From: Maea johnstoni
Taxonomy: Eukaryota; Annelida; Polychaeta; Spionida; Magelonidae
Reading direction: 5' to 3'
Assembly (NCBI GenBank): GCA_963942565.1
Contig: OZ012700.1
Location: 5,863,353-5,927,352, forward strand
DNA length: 64,000 nt
This document shows positions 25,225 through 35,118 of the stretch, in pieces. Position numbers and translations under genes: made by a program. The notes beneath the pieces are model-generated. The model was not told where the DNA came from. It did not search any database and saw nothing but the letters and a program-made list of their open reading frames with translations. Numbering within the stretch: position 1 is the stretch's first letter; every line of letters starts with the position of its first letter.

Positions 25225-25515
25225 TGTCGGGCTAGTAATCAGAGGGTCACTGGTTCAATTCCCAGCCGCCCCGGGCACTTTGGTCTGTCCTTGGGCAAGA
25301 CAGTTTATTCCATATTGCTTCAGTCTACCCAGCTGCCAAATGGGTACCTAGCATAAATAAGGCAGTGCTTAGAGCGTGTGCGCTATATGCTGCCAGTTGC
25401 TCTGGAATATCCCCCGGGGGATTGAAATGGTTTCCGTGTGTACAGTGCCTGCTGGGGGAGGAAGGTCGTGTGAGCGCTTCGGTGGATACAAGACTATACA
25501 CCGAATACCTTTACC
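25225..25515 (+). mobile_element. Second SINE type (tRNA head remnant plus conserved body)
   Basis: A B-box-like GGTTCAATTCCCAG is followed by the body words CCTTGGGCAAGACAGTTTAT, GCTTCAGTCTACCCAGCTGC and AAATGGGTACCTAGC, then TGTGAGCGCTTCGGTGG and a TACC(TTTACC) end. This wording is common in metazoan SINEs of another family than the one at 17090. Its exact domain class cannot be settled by eye. Confidence 0.55.
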
Positions 25516-25539
25516 TTTATGGTCTGTTTTACCTATTGT

Positions 25540-27440
25540 AAAACCTTGTGAGAATTTATAGTGTCTTTTGAAACAACCCTGTGTACGAAACTTATTTTTT
25601 GAAACTGTTCATTGTTTTGTACGCTTTTTAATTTGTCTATTGCTTTATATTTTTTCTACAATAACAAAAGACCATTGTTTTACACAGATTTGATGGTACT
25701 AAATGGCCTTTGTGCGCAGATGTGCTTTTCAGCAATCATGGATTCATTCATTCCAGTAGATTGCTGGTTGCGTGAATATGTGAATATGTTGTGTGAAACA
25801 AATGTAAGTGGTAATTGGGAAAGGGAGTCATTGTTTTTTACGTCGCACTTAACAGCTGAGGTCACATCGCGGCTGGATAAATCCCGGAACTGGCAATATA
25901 TTCCTTTCTCTTACGTTTAGTTCCAAGGTGTCCATCAGTTGCAGAAGCACGATAGACAGATCTCCACAACACCGCACATTTGTATAGCGACTACGACAAC
26001 CCGCTAATGGGGTGGAAAGACACGTTTGTATGCAATGAGATGGGCCATATTAAAGAGAACGTGTATGAGGGTAGGAATGGGGAAAGAGGATACGGATAAG
26101 AAATGAACCCTTTAGAAAAACATTCCAGTTACATTCGCACAAAACACAAGGACGCAAAAGTGTTTGAAAATCATCCCTGTCATGTTTGTATTGATTACTG
26201 TCAGATGAGTACCCATGTGCCAGGGTTAGGGTCATATTTTAGGTGTTTGCAGTCTACAAAAGATACGAACAGAGATGTGTTAAGGATATTTTTGGTAGAA
26301 AACCGTCAGAAGTATTTTATTTTATTGGCATATTGGGAAAATCAATGATGCAATCGATAGAAATACAATAATCGAAGTACTGTGTATCGCTGCAAAAATA
26401 CATCAACAGTATGTATCGAAATAGATGCGGTATTGGCAAACTCCACGAATCGTCAGTGTGGCCCGTATGATACCCGAAAATTAGCAACATATTTACGGAC
26501 AAGGTCTGTTTATTCCTATGATGTTCTTTCTTACTAAACTGCATTGTAGGCTCTATCGTGTCCTTAGCGCCTCTCCCAGGATAGAGTGATGCATCTTCTA
26601 GCGGGGTACACTAACATGTAGTCCTACCGTCTTTAAGGCAGAACTTTTTAACCTAATTTGTTTTCGCTAGTTAAGTAGTTAAGTTAATTCCTGGTAGTCT
26701 AACATTTTTAAAAGCGTTCGCCACCATTTTTTAAATGTTGGCACAGACATATAAGAAGAAGAGTTTTTTTGTATATATGCAGACAACACAAATAGCATGA
26801 ACGATGATATAAAATGTAACTCATCAAAGTAATCTCTCCCTGTAATTGGGCGACAGAAAATAAAGAGTAATTTAAATGAAGGTTTTCGGTGGTTGCCCCA
26901 GCTTATAAAGGAATCGAACCCGTACTCGCCCCGGCCTGGGATTGAACTGGTAGTCTAATATGGTGTGTTTATTGCTTATCTATTTTTTGTATACTTATTC
27001 ACTTGATTTTGTTGTATCATTTTATACTTTAATCATAGTCAATAAAGGTACATACATTGCGACGAGACTGGGTTTACGTAGTACCTGCGTCGACCAAGTG
27101 ATTAAACGGGCAACGTTTCTCTCGCTTAACTACTACCAACTTAATCTTCCTGCCCATCGTGTGAACACAAGTAATACTTCTCTATTTGTGAAATCATAAC
27201 TTTCCAAATTCTCATTCAAAATATTAAGGCATCTGGTGACTATTGAGAGAAATAATATATTAGCATCTCATTTTTTTCTTCTAACCACGTCAATTTTGTC
27301 TAACTTAAGTTCACAGAATCACGGTACTCCTAGCGCAGTTATCAACTGAAGATCTCTCCTATCGGCTTTATATTCATATTGATAAAACAAAACGAAATAG
27401 TGCGATGACATTTTAAATTCATAATGAAATTTCATATTCA
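25540..27440. other. No gene; fragment of MITE A at about 26140-26250
   Basis: Around 26140-26250 the words ACACAAGGACGCAAAAGTGT, CCTGTCATGTTTGTATTGAT and CAGATGAGTACCCATGTGCC show a MITE A remnant (+). At 26890-26960 two B-box-like words (GAATCGAACCC, GGGATTGAACTGG) suggest tRNA-derived debris. Frames at 25612-25920 and 26103-26348 are not supported as genes. Confidence 0.4.
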
Positions 27441-27595
27441 CATGATTGTTTTATTATCATCATTATTATTATTTTTATTATCATCATTATTATTATTATC
27501 ATTTCATTATCATCATTATTATCATTATTATCATCATTGTTATTATTATTATCATTATTATTGTTATTATTATTATTATTATTATTATTGCTTTC
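27440..27595. repeat. (ATT)n/(ATC)n microsatellite
   Basis: About 155 bp of TTA/TCA trinucleotide repeats, ending in a pure (ATT)n run. Confidence 0.9.
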
Positions 27596-28101
27596 TTATA
27601 TGATAATTAAGATTGTTAGGACCAGCGGGAATCATCGATCATTATTTCTTACAAAGAAAAATAGTCTGTCATAACCCTTACAGATAGACTAATACTATCA
27701 ACCAAAAATATTTCAAAGATACCGGCACACGACAGAGTCCAAACGCAGCTACTTCCTCTCCGGCCATTTCCCATAGAACCGAATAAAATATCTATTAGGA
27801 AGCATGCCTACCGACATAATATCGATTAAAATGGCTCGCAACACGCCCAGTGCGCAACTCATAGCGTAAGAACTTAAGAAGTGTTCGTGCCAAAGAGAAA
27901 ATCGTCTTGATTTTTTAATTGCATCTTGAAACGCAAGTAGCTGCACCGGAAAACCGCAGTGTGTGCGCCCTTTATTTCCTCTGCGAACAGCTTTTCTAAT
28001 CACGAGTCTGTGCGAGCTCGCTGGATGAGGAGTAGCAGCCTCCGAGCACGAGATATTTACCGGCGACATTCACTTCACAGCATCAGTCTCCAAGGTGATC
28101 G

Positions 28102-28151
28102 GGGTCAGAGGTCAGAGGACGTAAACAAACCCTATCCCACAATGCAACGCG
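28102..28151 (+). promoter_or_regulatory. Candidate promoter motifs of the DCX gene
   Basis: Three recognisable motifs lie 110-160 bp before the start codon. GGGTCA-G-AGGTCA (28102-28114) is a direct repeat with 1 bp spacing of nuclear-receptor type. GTAAACAAAC (28121-28130) is a forkhead site. ATCCCACAATGCAACGCG (28134-28151) fits the ZNF143/STAF consensus at 16 of 18 positions. The start site of transcription is not visible; the sequence here is richer in CpG than its surroundings. Function is inferred from consensus only. Confidence 0.4.
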
Positions 28152-28260
28152 CGCAGTCGTGTAGGTAAACTTGAAATCAGAAAAGTTGTGAGGCGTTCAG
28201 CGTACTACTGCCGAATAAATGGATTTTAACATCTGCTAGAGCGTTTCGACAACCAACATC

Positions 28261-28532
28261 ATGGCAACTACTGACATAACTCAAGTCAAGCAGGTTCATC
28301 TTTTCAGCAATGGTGATAAATATAAACCCGCCAAGAAATTTGTGATAAACACGAAACAGACTCGGACTTTCGATGCCTTTCTCAATAACGTGACTGTTGG
28401 CTTGAAGCCCCAATTTGGAGCTGTGAGAAGCATACGGACTCCTGAGCATGGAACTGCTGTAGAAAGTCTTGATGAATTAGAGCCTGGTAGTTCATATGTT
28501 GCCACTGGCAAAGAGAGGTTTAAGAAAATGGG
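28261..28532 (+). CDS. Doublecortin-domain protein, coding exon 1
   Basis: ATG at 28261 (context CATCATGGC) opens a 91-residue frame that is almost one whole DCX domain. It has VHLFSNGDKY, a TFDAFLNNVT helix, the PQFGAVRSIRTPEHGT segment and LDELEPGSSYVATGKERFKK, the pattern of tubulin-binding DCX domains (residues about 10-90). The wording is closest to my recollection of DCDC2-like proteins, microtubule and ciliary proteins with two DCX domains; subfamily is not certain. The exon ends GG with the donor GTGAGT at 28533, in phase 2. Two short upstream frames (28142-28168, 28219-28239) precede the ATG if the 5' UTR includes them. Confidence 0.9.
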
Positions 28533-28915
28533 GTGAGTACCGGCAGGAAGAAACTGGATTTGCTTGAGTGCACCTCCATCTTGATTAGAATCTGAACCAT
28601 TGACGATTATGGTGGCCTCCAAGCAGTGGCCATGCATGCCAGTGCAAGACCAACTGAAATGGTTATTTTCTCCACATGTTCAGTCAGATGTGGCCAAGCG
28701 TGAACAACGTTTTCCGCGCTAGGCAACAAACTGATGACACTGCTTTCTCCTCGCTGCTTGACAAGATAATCACAAAGTAGTAAAGTTTTTGTCCAAGTTT
28801 TTTAAAGTTCCAATTAGTCTATTAGAACATTCTTCATAGGTGGGTACATGTGTGTACTTCATATGTGTAAACACAACACAAATTACACATTTGCCTAGCA
28901 AGCAATGACTTTTAG

Positions 28916-28916
<1 letters not shown>

Positions 28917-28973
<57 letters not shown>

Positions 28974-28997
28974 ATATATATTGATATATATTGATAT
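28917..28997. repeat. (TA)n tract at the left edge of the LTR element
   Basis: About 55 bp of TA followed by three TTGATATA units, ending directly at the LTR. With the TA tract at 39946 it suggests that the element inserted into a TA-rich microsatellite, which makes the target duplication unreadable. Confidence 0.9.
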
Positions 28998-29839
28998 TGT
29001 AACGGACCACTGGTTTACTTCACAAGATAAATGGCAAGAGAAAAGGAGTAACAAACACAAATATATACAGTTCAACAAATATTTAATAACACTAATAAGT
29101 ACAAGTAAATTCACTATGCTGCCACCAGTCGTCTTAAAGTATGCTTTATTATAGGTGTGCTTAGACGACGAAGCACCCAACAATTGTTCTCTTAGTTCAA
29201 GGAATAGATTATTTTTAAGAGTCACTTTATTTGGTCTTAACCCTTATCCTGCCGCTAAACATATATGTATATTAGCTTGCCAGCGCCGTATAAGATACAT
29301 TGTATACAGTCTAGCTACTATTCAGCCATTCCGGGGCAAGCCCTGAACAAAAGGACCCTGTATCATGATTTTCTCTTGAGAAAATAACAAATAAAGGTAT
29401 ATAAATTTTGTAGAATGTAACTAGAGCTTTAAGAAGATGCCAATTAATCAAAAATTGGATAATCGGTTAAAATTTTATACCGTTGAATACATGTACGAAC
29501 ATTTTTGAACAAGAATATCTAAAAAAAACTAGAAATTTTGCGTTATTTCTAAATGAATTTCTGGAACCAAAAATTACTTGACCCTTTATTGTCAGGTCAC
29601 AAATGAGTATTTTAGGACATTCATGAGACAATACAGCTAGATAGTTGTAGATAGAAGAAAATTTAATGGTGCACCGAGATGGTAGGATCAAATCCGCTTT
29701 GGCTGGAGGCACCGGTTGTCTTGTGAATTTCTAAATACTCAAGGAAAAACTTTGAAAACATGGTAAAAGTATCAACAAATTGTATTTATTTCTCTTTGAT
29801 ATAATTTCATATTCAAATGTTCAAATCTGTTCTACTTTT

Positions 29840-30430
29840 GGCACATTAGAATTGATGCCCCAAAAATTTGGCACATTGGCACATCAAATTTGGTATACGC
29901 AATGTACCACGCAGGGTTTTCATATGACAAAGTCAATAAAGTTGTAATCCAAATCCATTCATATTTCCAACTCCATACATAATATCATACTTGAAACTGA
30001 AATTTGGCACATTTGCACATTATATTTGGCACATAAGTTTCACTTGGAAAGTCAATGCATAGAAAAGTCAACAAATTCAATTTCATTTTTGCCTCAGTTC
30101 TCCGATTGGATGAATTGTCCAGTTCATATCTCAAATATCTCAAATTTGGTACTTTTTAGCGTGCTGTACCGCTCGAAGCAGTTCCATGCAGATTTTTCAC
30201 ATGACAAGCTCAATAAAGTTCCAATCCAAATCCATTCATATTTGCAATTTCAATTCATAATATCACACTGGCAACTGAAATTTGGCACATTTGCACATTA
30301 TATTTGACACAAAAGTTTGACGCGGAAAGTCAATGCACAGGAAAGTCAACAAATCAAATTTTATTTTCGCTCCAGTTCTTCGATTGCATCAAATTTTAGG
30401 CAGTTCATATCTCAAATTTGGTATTTCTTT
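29840..30430 (-). repeat. Tandem repeat of about 290 bp in the piggyBac 3' flank
   Basis: Two clear units and a third partial one share CTCAATAAAGTTCCAATCC-like text, AAATCCATTCATATTT, CTGAAATTTGGCACATTTGC and GAAAGTCAA. One unit boundary, TTTAGCGTGCTGTACCGCTCG near 30160, copies the last coding bases of the transposase (TTTAGCGTGTGGTACCGCTCG near 30430). So the repeat arose by duplication of the end of the gene with its 3' UTR. Confidence 0.75.
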
Positions 30431-32178
30431 AGCGTGTGGTACCGCTCGAAGCAGATACCAGGGCACATTGCTCGCTGACACTGTTTGCACTGGAATCCTG
30501 TCTGCTTTCGCTTGTATCCCTCACGCCGGTTCCTCTGGACGTTGCAGACAACGCAGTCTCGCTGTGGCCTACGTCGTTTTGCACCTTCCTTGGGGGGAAT
30601 TTCCTCAACAAAATGGCGACCGATCAGCCGTTCCTCGTCCACAAGAGCAGCTGGCTGCCTACCCTTCCTTTTCGGCTTTGGCGCATCCGGTGCTTCAGCA
30701 ACTAGGGCATTTACAATGGAGGTGCGAAATTTGACATGCGATTGCTTCGTGATGTCAGCGCCATACTTGCGGTACAGAATAAAGCTGTTCACAATGGCTA
30801 AGTTGAACAAGTGAAAAAATAGCTTTTTCCACCATTTGAGAGTCTTCCGCAGTACTTCATAATATTGGGTGATCTGGTCACTAAGATCCACCCCTCCCAT
30901 CTTCTTGATATATTCAACGATGGGTTTCGGCTTCAGGATCCTCTCACCGGTGACACGGTTTGTCTTGTCAGTAACCACCATCTTGGCCTGGTGAGCAGTT
31001 GTCAGAAAGTGGATGTCACGTTTATCGTGGTATTTCAATGCAAGTAGGTTTCCCTTTCGACGAAAGATGCCTTCACCTTGCCGAAGTTTTACTGCAGGAA
31101 GCACTTTCGGAAGTTCTTTTCGATTTTTCCGGACGGTACCGCATGCATAAGTGTCGAAATAATCGAGCTCAAGGTAAAGTTCAGGAGAACTATAATAGTT
31201 ATCCATGTATACCACATGCCCTTTGTTGAGTAATCCGGCACGTGTAAGTGATCCTAGCACGATCTTGGACACAGTTGTGAAATCGTCATACGTACCGGGT
31301 TCCTCAGAAAGAATATCAACGTAATCGCAGGCTGCTGTATGTCCATCATACACATCGAAATCAACGATGTAGCCTGAGGACGATTCACAAAGCTCGAAAA
31401 GTTTTATACCAAATTTATTGGGCTTCTGTGGATTGTAAACGCGAAATCGTACACGCCCCTTGAAGGGGCACATCCCCTCGTCAAAGCTTAGGTCACGTTC
31501 CGGCACATATTTTGCAAAGTTTTGACGAATCATTTGGTGAAATGGACGAATTTTGTTCAGCCTGTCTGCCTGATCAGCGACATCATTATCCGTCAGATGA
31601 AAGTTGGATAACATGGCAAGGAAACGATTCTTTGACATCATTTTACCGAAGAATGGGGTGTTGATAGCAGCCTCAGTAGACCAATACGAATCGATGTGCG
31701 ATTTCCTAATGATCCCCATTGTGATGACCATAGAAAAAAAAATCTTCATTTCATCTATGGTTGTATCCTCCCACTGGTGCAGCCGACTGAAGGGTTTCAA
31801 CTCACCCTCTTTGCGTTTTCTTGCATAGTTGTTAGTTTCATTCACCATGATTTCCCACATTTCATGGTCAAACATCATGTAAAAAAAATCTATGGGTCTT
31901 GGATCATCTGGTATGGGGCATGTCAGACCCGGATTACCAGTAAACGGTGCATTATAGATAGGAAAATCCTCTCTCCCCCAGCCATTTATGATATCTTCTG
32001 GCTTTTCAATATCCTGGGGAGCTTGCTCCATATTGAAAGAAAAAACCATTCTTGCAGCTCTAATCAGGGCTTCTTCATCAATATCAGAGTCACTTTCTTG
32101 CCCAGAAGAAATGTTATCATCATCAAAAGCACCATTTTCAGACAGGGAGTCATCATCACTGCTGTACAGTGCAGCCAT
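30412..32178 (-). CDS. piggyBac transposase
   Basis: A cut-and-paste transposase, 588 residues from the ATG at 32178; an upstream in-frame ATG at 32205 would add 9 residues. The second is preferred because an acidic Ser/Asp-rich N-terminus follows it, as in the family. Residues below count from 32205. The catalytic aspartates are all visible: D242 in FDEG, D335 in YMDNYYSS, D440 and D443 in GGVDLSDQ. They lie in the RNase H-like fold, followed by the usual WWKKLFFHLFNLAIVNSF helix. The C-terminal cysteine-rich domain that binds the element ends is intact: C551-x2-C554, C573-x2-C576, C581-x3-C585 and H590. A basic patch (KPKRKGR, about 510-516) may be a nuclear localisation signal. No frame breaks. 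Length is as expected for the family (about 590). Confidence 0.95.
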   Translation of the reverse strand: MAALYSSDDDSLSENGAFDDDNISSGQESDSDIDEEALIRAARMVFSFNMEQAPQDIEKPEDIINGWGREDFPIYNAPFTGNPGLTCPIPDDPRPIDFFYMMFDHEMWEIMVNETNNYARKRKEGELKPFSRLHQWEDTTIDEMKIFFSMVITMGIIRKSHIDSYWSTEAAINTPFFGKMMSKNRFLAMLSNFHLTDNDVADQADRLNKIRPFHQMIRQNFAKYVPERDLSFDEGMCPFKGRVRFRVYNPQKPNKFGIKLFELCESSSGYIVDFDVYDGHTAACDYVDILSEEPGTYDDFTTVSKIVLGSLTRAGLLNKGHVVYMDNYYSSPELYLELDYFDTYACGTVRKNRKELPKVLPAVKLRQGEGIFRRKGNLLALKYHDKRDIHFLTTAHQAKMVVTDKTNRVTGERILKPKPIVEYIKKMGGVDLSDQITQYYEVLRKTLKWWKKLFFHLFNLAIVNSFILYRKYGADITKQSHVKFRTSIVNALVAEAPDAPKPKRKGRQPAALVDEERLIGRHFVEEIPPKEGAKRRRPQRDCVVCNVQRNRREGYKRKQTGFQCKQCQRAMCPGICFERYHTLKKYQI

Positions 32179-32905
32179 GATAGCAGCAATACATGTGCAA
32201 TACATGTGCTCCCTCTACAACTCTATTTACTATCACCTAGTGATAGTAAACAAATTTCATTTGTGAATAGAATCTGATTGGTCTATATCTTGACAATCAG
32301 ATCCTTTTCCCACGCTTGCTCCTCCCATTTTTATTATAATGAGGAAATTTGTATCCTCAAACTAGTGAAAAATTAGATTTATTTACGTTTTTCCTTATTT
32401 TCATGGTTTATTTATCTTGATTTTCATGAATATATTTATATTTATATAAAATATAGATACAGTTCTGACTAAATTTCACTTTATTTACGAAGAATCCATG
32501 AAAAATGATGCCCTATACTACGAGAGTATAACTGACATCACAACAAGCAAAAATATTTACGGCCGCCGCCATGTTGTTTTTCAACTCAAGTCCACCTCAA
32601 AACTTTCATCAAGTATAAGGTTCAAAAGAGGTCAGGACAAGATAAACAAGAAGGACATAAATCAAGATAAGGTAGGTACATTTTATATTACATTAAGTTT
32701 ATTGATGAAAGATACGTTTTTAAGTACCTACTTAGTGAGAATTACGATCGTACTCACTGGGCTGCTGCTTGTACTCGTAGCGCGACACGGGTCGTGTTCA
32801 GCAGCACTAACTGGCACTAACGTTCGCGACTTATGTTGCCAAAGGCAGGATAAGGGTTAAGATAGCTTCACCTTAGGCACAAGGCTTAAGGACTTTCTTG
32901 ACTTG

Positions 32906-33975
32906 TCTGCTCTACCGGGTCTCACTTTGGTTGCCCCACCGGTTCTCCACTTCGGTTACTCCACCGGTCTCAACTCAGTGGCTCCACAGGTTCTCTACTC
33001 GGCTGTTACACCGGGTCTTAACTTAGTTGCTCCACCGGGTCTCACTTCGATTGCTCCACCGGGTCTCACCTTGGATTTATCACCGGGTATCAATCCGGTT
33101 TTTATTACCAATGCCCACCCAGCTGATCTTGGTTGCTCCGCCGGGTCTCACTTCGGTTGCTCCACCGGGTCTTAACTCGGTTGTTACACCGGGTCTTAAC
33201 TCAGTTGCTCCACCGGGTCTCACTTCGATTGCTCCACCGGGTCTCACCTTGGATTTATCACCGGGTATCAATCCGGTTTTTATTACCAATGCCCACCCAG
33301 CTGATCTTGGTTGCTCCGCCGGGTCTCACTTCGGTTGCTCCACCGGGTCTTAACTCGGTTGTTACACCGGGTCTTAACTCAGTTGCTCCACCGGGTCTCA
33401 CTTCGATTGCTCCACCGGGTCTCACCTTGGATTTATCACCGGGTATCAATCCGGTTTTTATTACCAATGCCCACCCAGCTGATCTTGGTTGCTCCGCCGG
33501 GTCTCACTTCGGTTGCTCCACCGGGTCTTAACTCGGTTGTTACACCGGGTCTTAACTCAGTTGCTCCACCGGGTCTCACTTCGATTGCTCCACCGGGTCT
33601 CACCTTGGATTTATCACCGGGTATCAATCCGGTTTTTATTACCAATGCCCACCCAGCTGATCTTGGTTGCTCCGCCGGGTCTCACTTCGGTTGCTCCACC
33701 GGGTCTTAACTCGGTTGTTACACCGGGTCTTAACTCAGTTGCTCCACCGGGTCTCACTTCGATTGCTCCACCGGGTCTCACCTTGGATTTATCACCGGGT
33801 ATCAATCCGGTTTTTATTACCAATGCCCACCCAGCTGATCTTGGTTGCTACGCCGGGTCTCACTTCGGTTGCTCCACCGGGTCTTAACTCGGTTGTTACA
33901 CCGGGTCTTAACTCAGTTGCTCCACCGGGTCTCACCTTGGATTTATTACCGGGTATCAACTCGGATTTATCACCA
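32906..33975. repeat. 178 bp minisatellite in the 3' LTR
   Basis: About five full and partial units, period 178 bp (equivalent points at 33133, 33311, 33489, 33667). Each unit is built from 21-24 bp sub-repeats around GCTCCACCGGGTCTCAC. The period is not a multiple of three, yet frames stay open on both strands because the sub-repeats lack stops; I take these as by-products. The same array, with the same variant unit near its end, is in the other LTR. Confidence 0.95.
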
Positions 33976-35118
33976 ATATCCTCAACTTCTTTTGAACCTT
34001 GAGTATTGACTTGTGGTCAAGTCAACTTCCAACTCAAGACTGCTGGACCTCTGGCTCTGCCGGCTCCCAGGCTCCACCTTGACCTGCCAGGCTGCCTGAT
34101 CCTCACAGTCTGAGTTCCTGATGGGAACTGTCATCTTTCTGAGATGCACCTCTATTTATACCCTCCTGGTCACATGACTCCAACAACAGGGGGCAGGGAA
34201 CTCTTGCCTCATCATTGGGTCACATGACCTGACCCCAGTTGTCCAGACAGCCATGGTGACTTTCATAGAAATGTCACCATGCAACAGTTCTATTAATTAT
34301 CTCTCCAAACAAGCACAGAAGTTGAATAAAAGTGTGCATGAAAGGATTTAGAAGTTTTACAAACAATATTCCTTTGTTGGATAACAAGAGGGAATTTACA
34401 ATGACAGAATACTACTTTTGACAGATCTGACAGATTCACTGGGTGAGTGAATCCTGTCACTTCACAACTTTGGAGCGCCACTGCGGGAAAACCGCTGGTC
34501 CGATTTTCGTTTTGTAAATTGATTTTAAAACCTCAGGATGTCCTTTGAACAACCTGTAAGTGTCATTAGGATATCTGGAAAATTGTAAGAGTGGTGCGCT
34601 TCTAAAAACTTGGCGAAAATTCGCGCGAATGACGCAATTTTACAAATAACTCAAAAACTACTGGTCAGATCACTCCAAAACCAGTCTCAAATTAAAGAGA
34701 AGGCTTTATTCTATAAGCATGTTTAGTTTTATAAAGATTCATGGAGATTTGACTCCAGGAGAACTCTGACAGAAATTGAGTGATAATAGGGGATTTTACC
34801 CTATGTGATACATAATGAAATCAGTGAGATTTCTTAAAAAAAATACTTCATTAGATGTTATGATATTGAAACCTGTAACCAGCTAGATCGTTACATCATC
34901 CCCACCTTTGGGAAAGAATGCGTCCTCGCATTCAAAGAAAAAAATAATAAATTAAAATTCTCTTTTTATGACTTCTTTTTGTACTTCTTCAACACCTTAC
35001 TTTTGTATATAGACAGTACACTTCTTTATCTACGTAGTTATGGTCTTTGCGATGATCATTCAATTATTGTGAGTTTTTATAGTGTCCATCGCTCAATCAC
35101 ATTTGCTTAGTAATCCAG

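Larger units (their letters stand above)
29241..32856 (-). mobile_element. piggyBac transposon, complete-looking
   Basis: A 3616 bp element flanked by exact TTAA duplications (29237-29240 and 32857-32860). It has perfect 13 bp terminal inverted repeats, CCCTTATCCTGCC and GGCAGGATAAGGG. Just inside the left end, GCTAA and TTAGC form a small hairpin. One uninterrupted transposase gene fills the right two thirds; the left third is non-coding with a tandem repeat. Removing the element and one TTAA restores the LTR exactly as seen at 37668-39945, so that LTR is a natural empty-site reference. It is younger than the LTR element. Confidence 0.95.
28998..34895 (-). repeat. 3' LTR of the Gypsy-like element, split by piggyBac
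   Basis: It has the same 2278 bp as the other LTR once the piggyBac and one TTAA (3620 bp together) are subtracted. It carries a TATA-box-like TATAAATAG on the - strand (about 34152-34160), the 178 bp minisatellite (32906-33975) and an AATAAA-type word near 29145. Same order as in the 5' LTR. Confidence 0.9.

Noticed and set aside
27749-28069. 106-codon - strand frame upstream of the DCX gene, possibly divergent from a shared promoter
   Set aside because: No domain, unusual composition for a first exon and no visible donor in frame; kept as non-coding.
33027-34002. Overlapping 70-130 codon frames in the LTR minisatellite, repeated at 38077-39052
   Set aside because: Open in several frames and on both strands, and the 178 bp period shifts frame each unit; no sign of protein-level selection.
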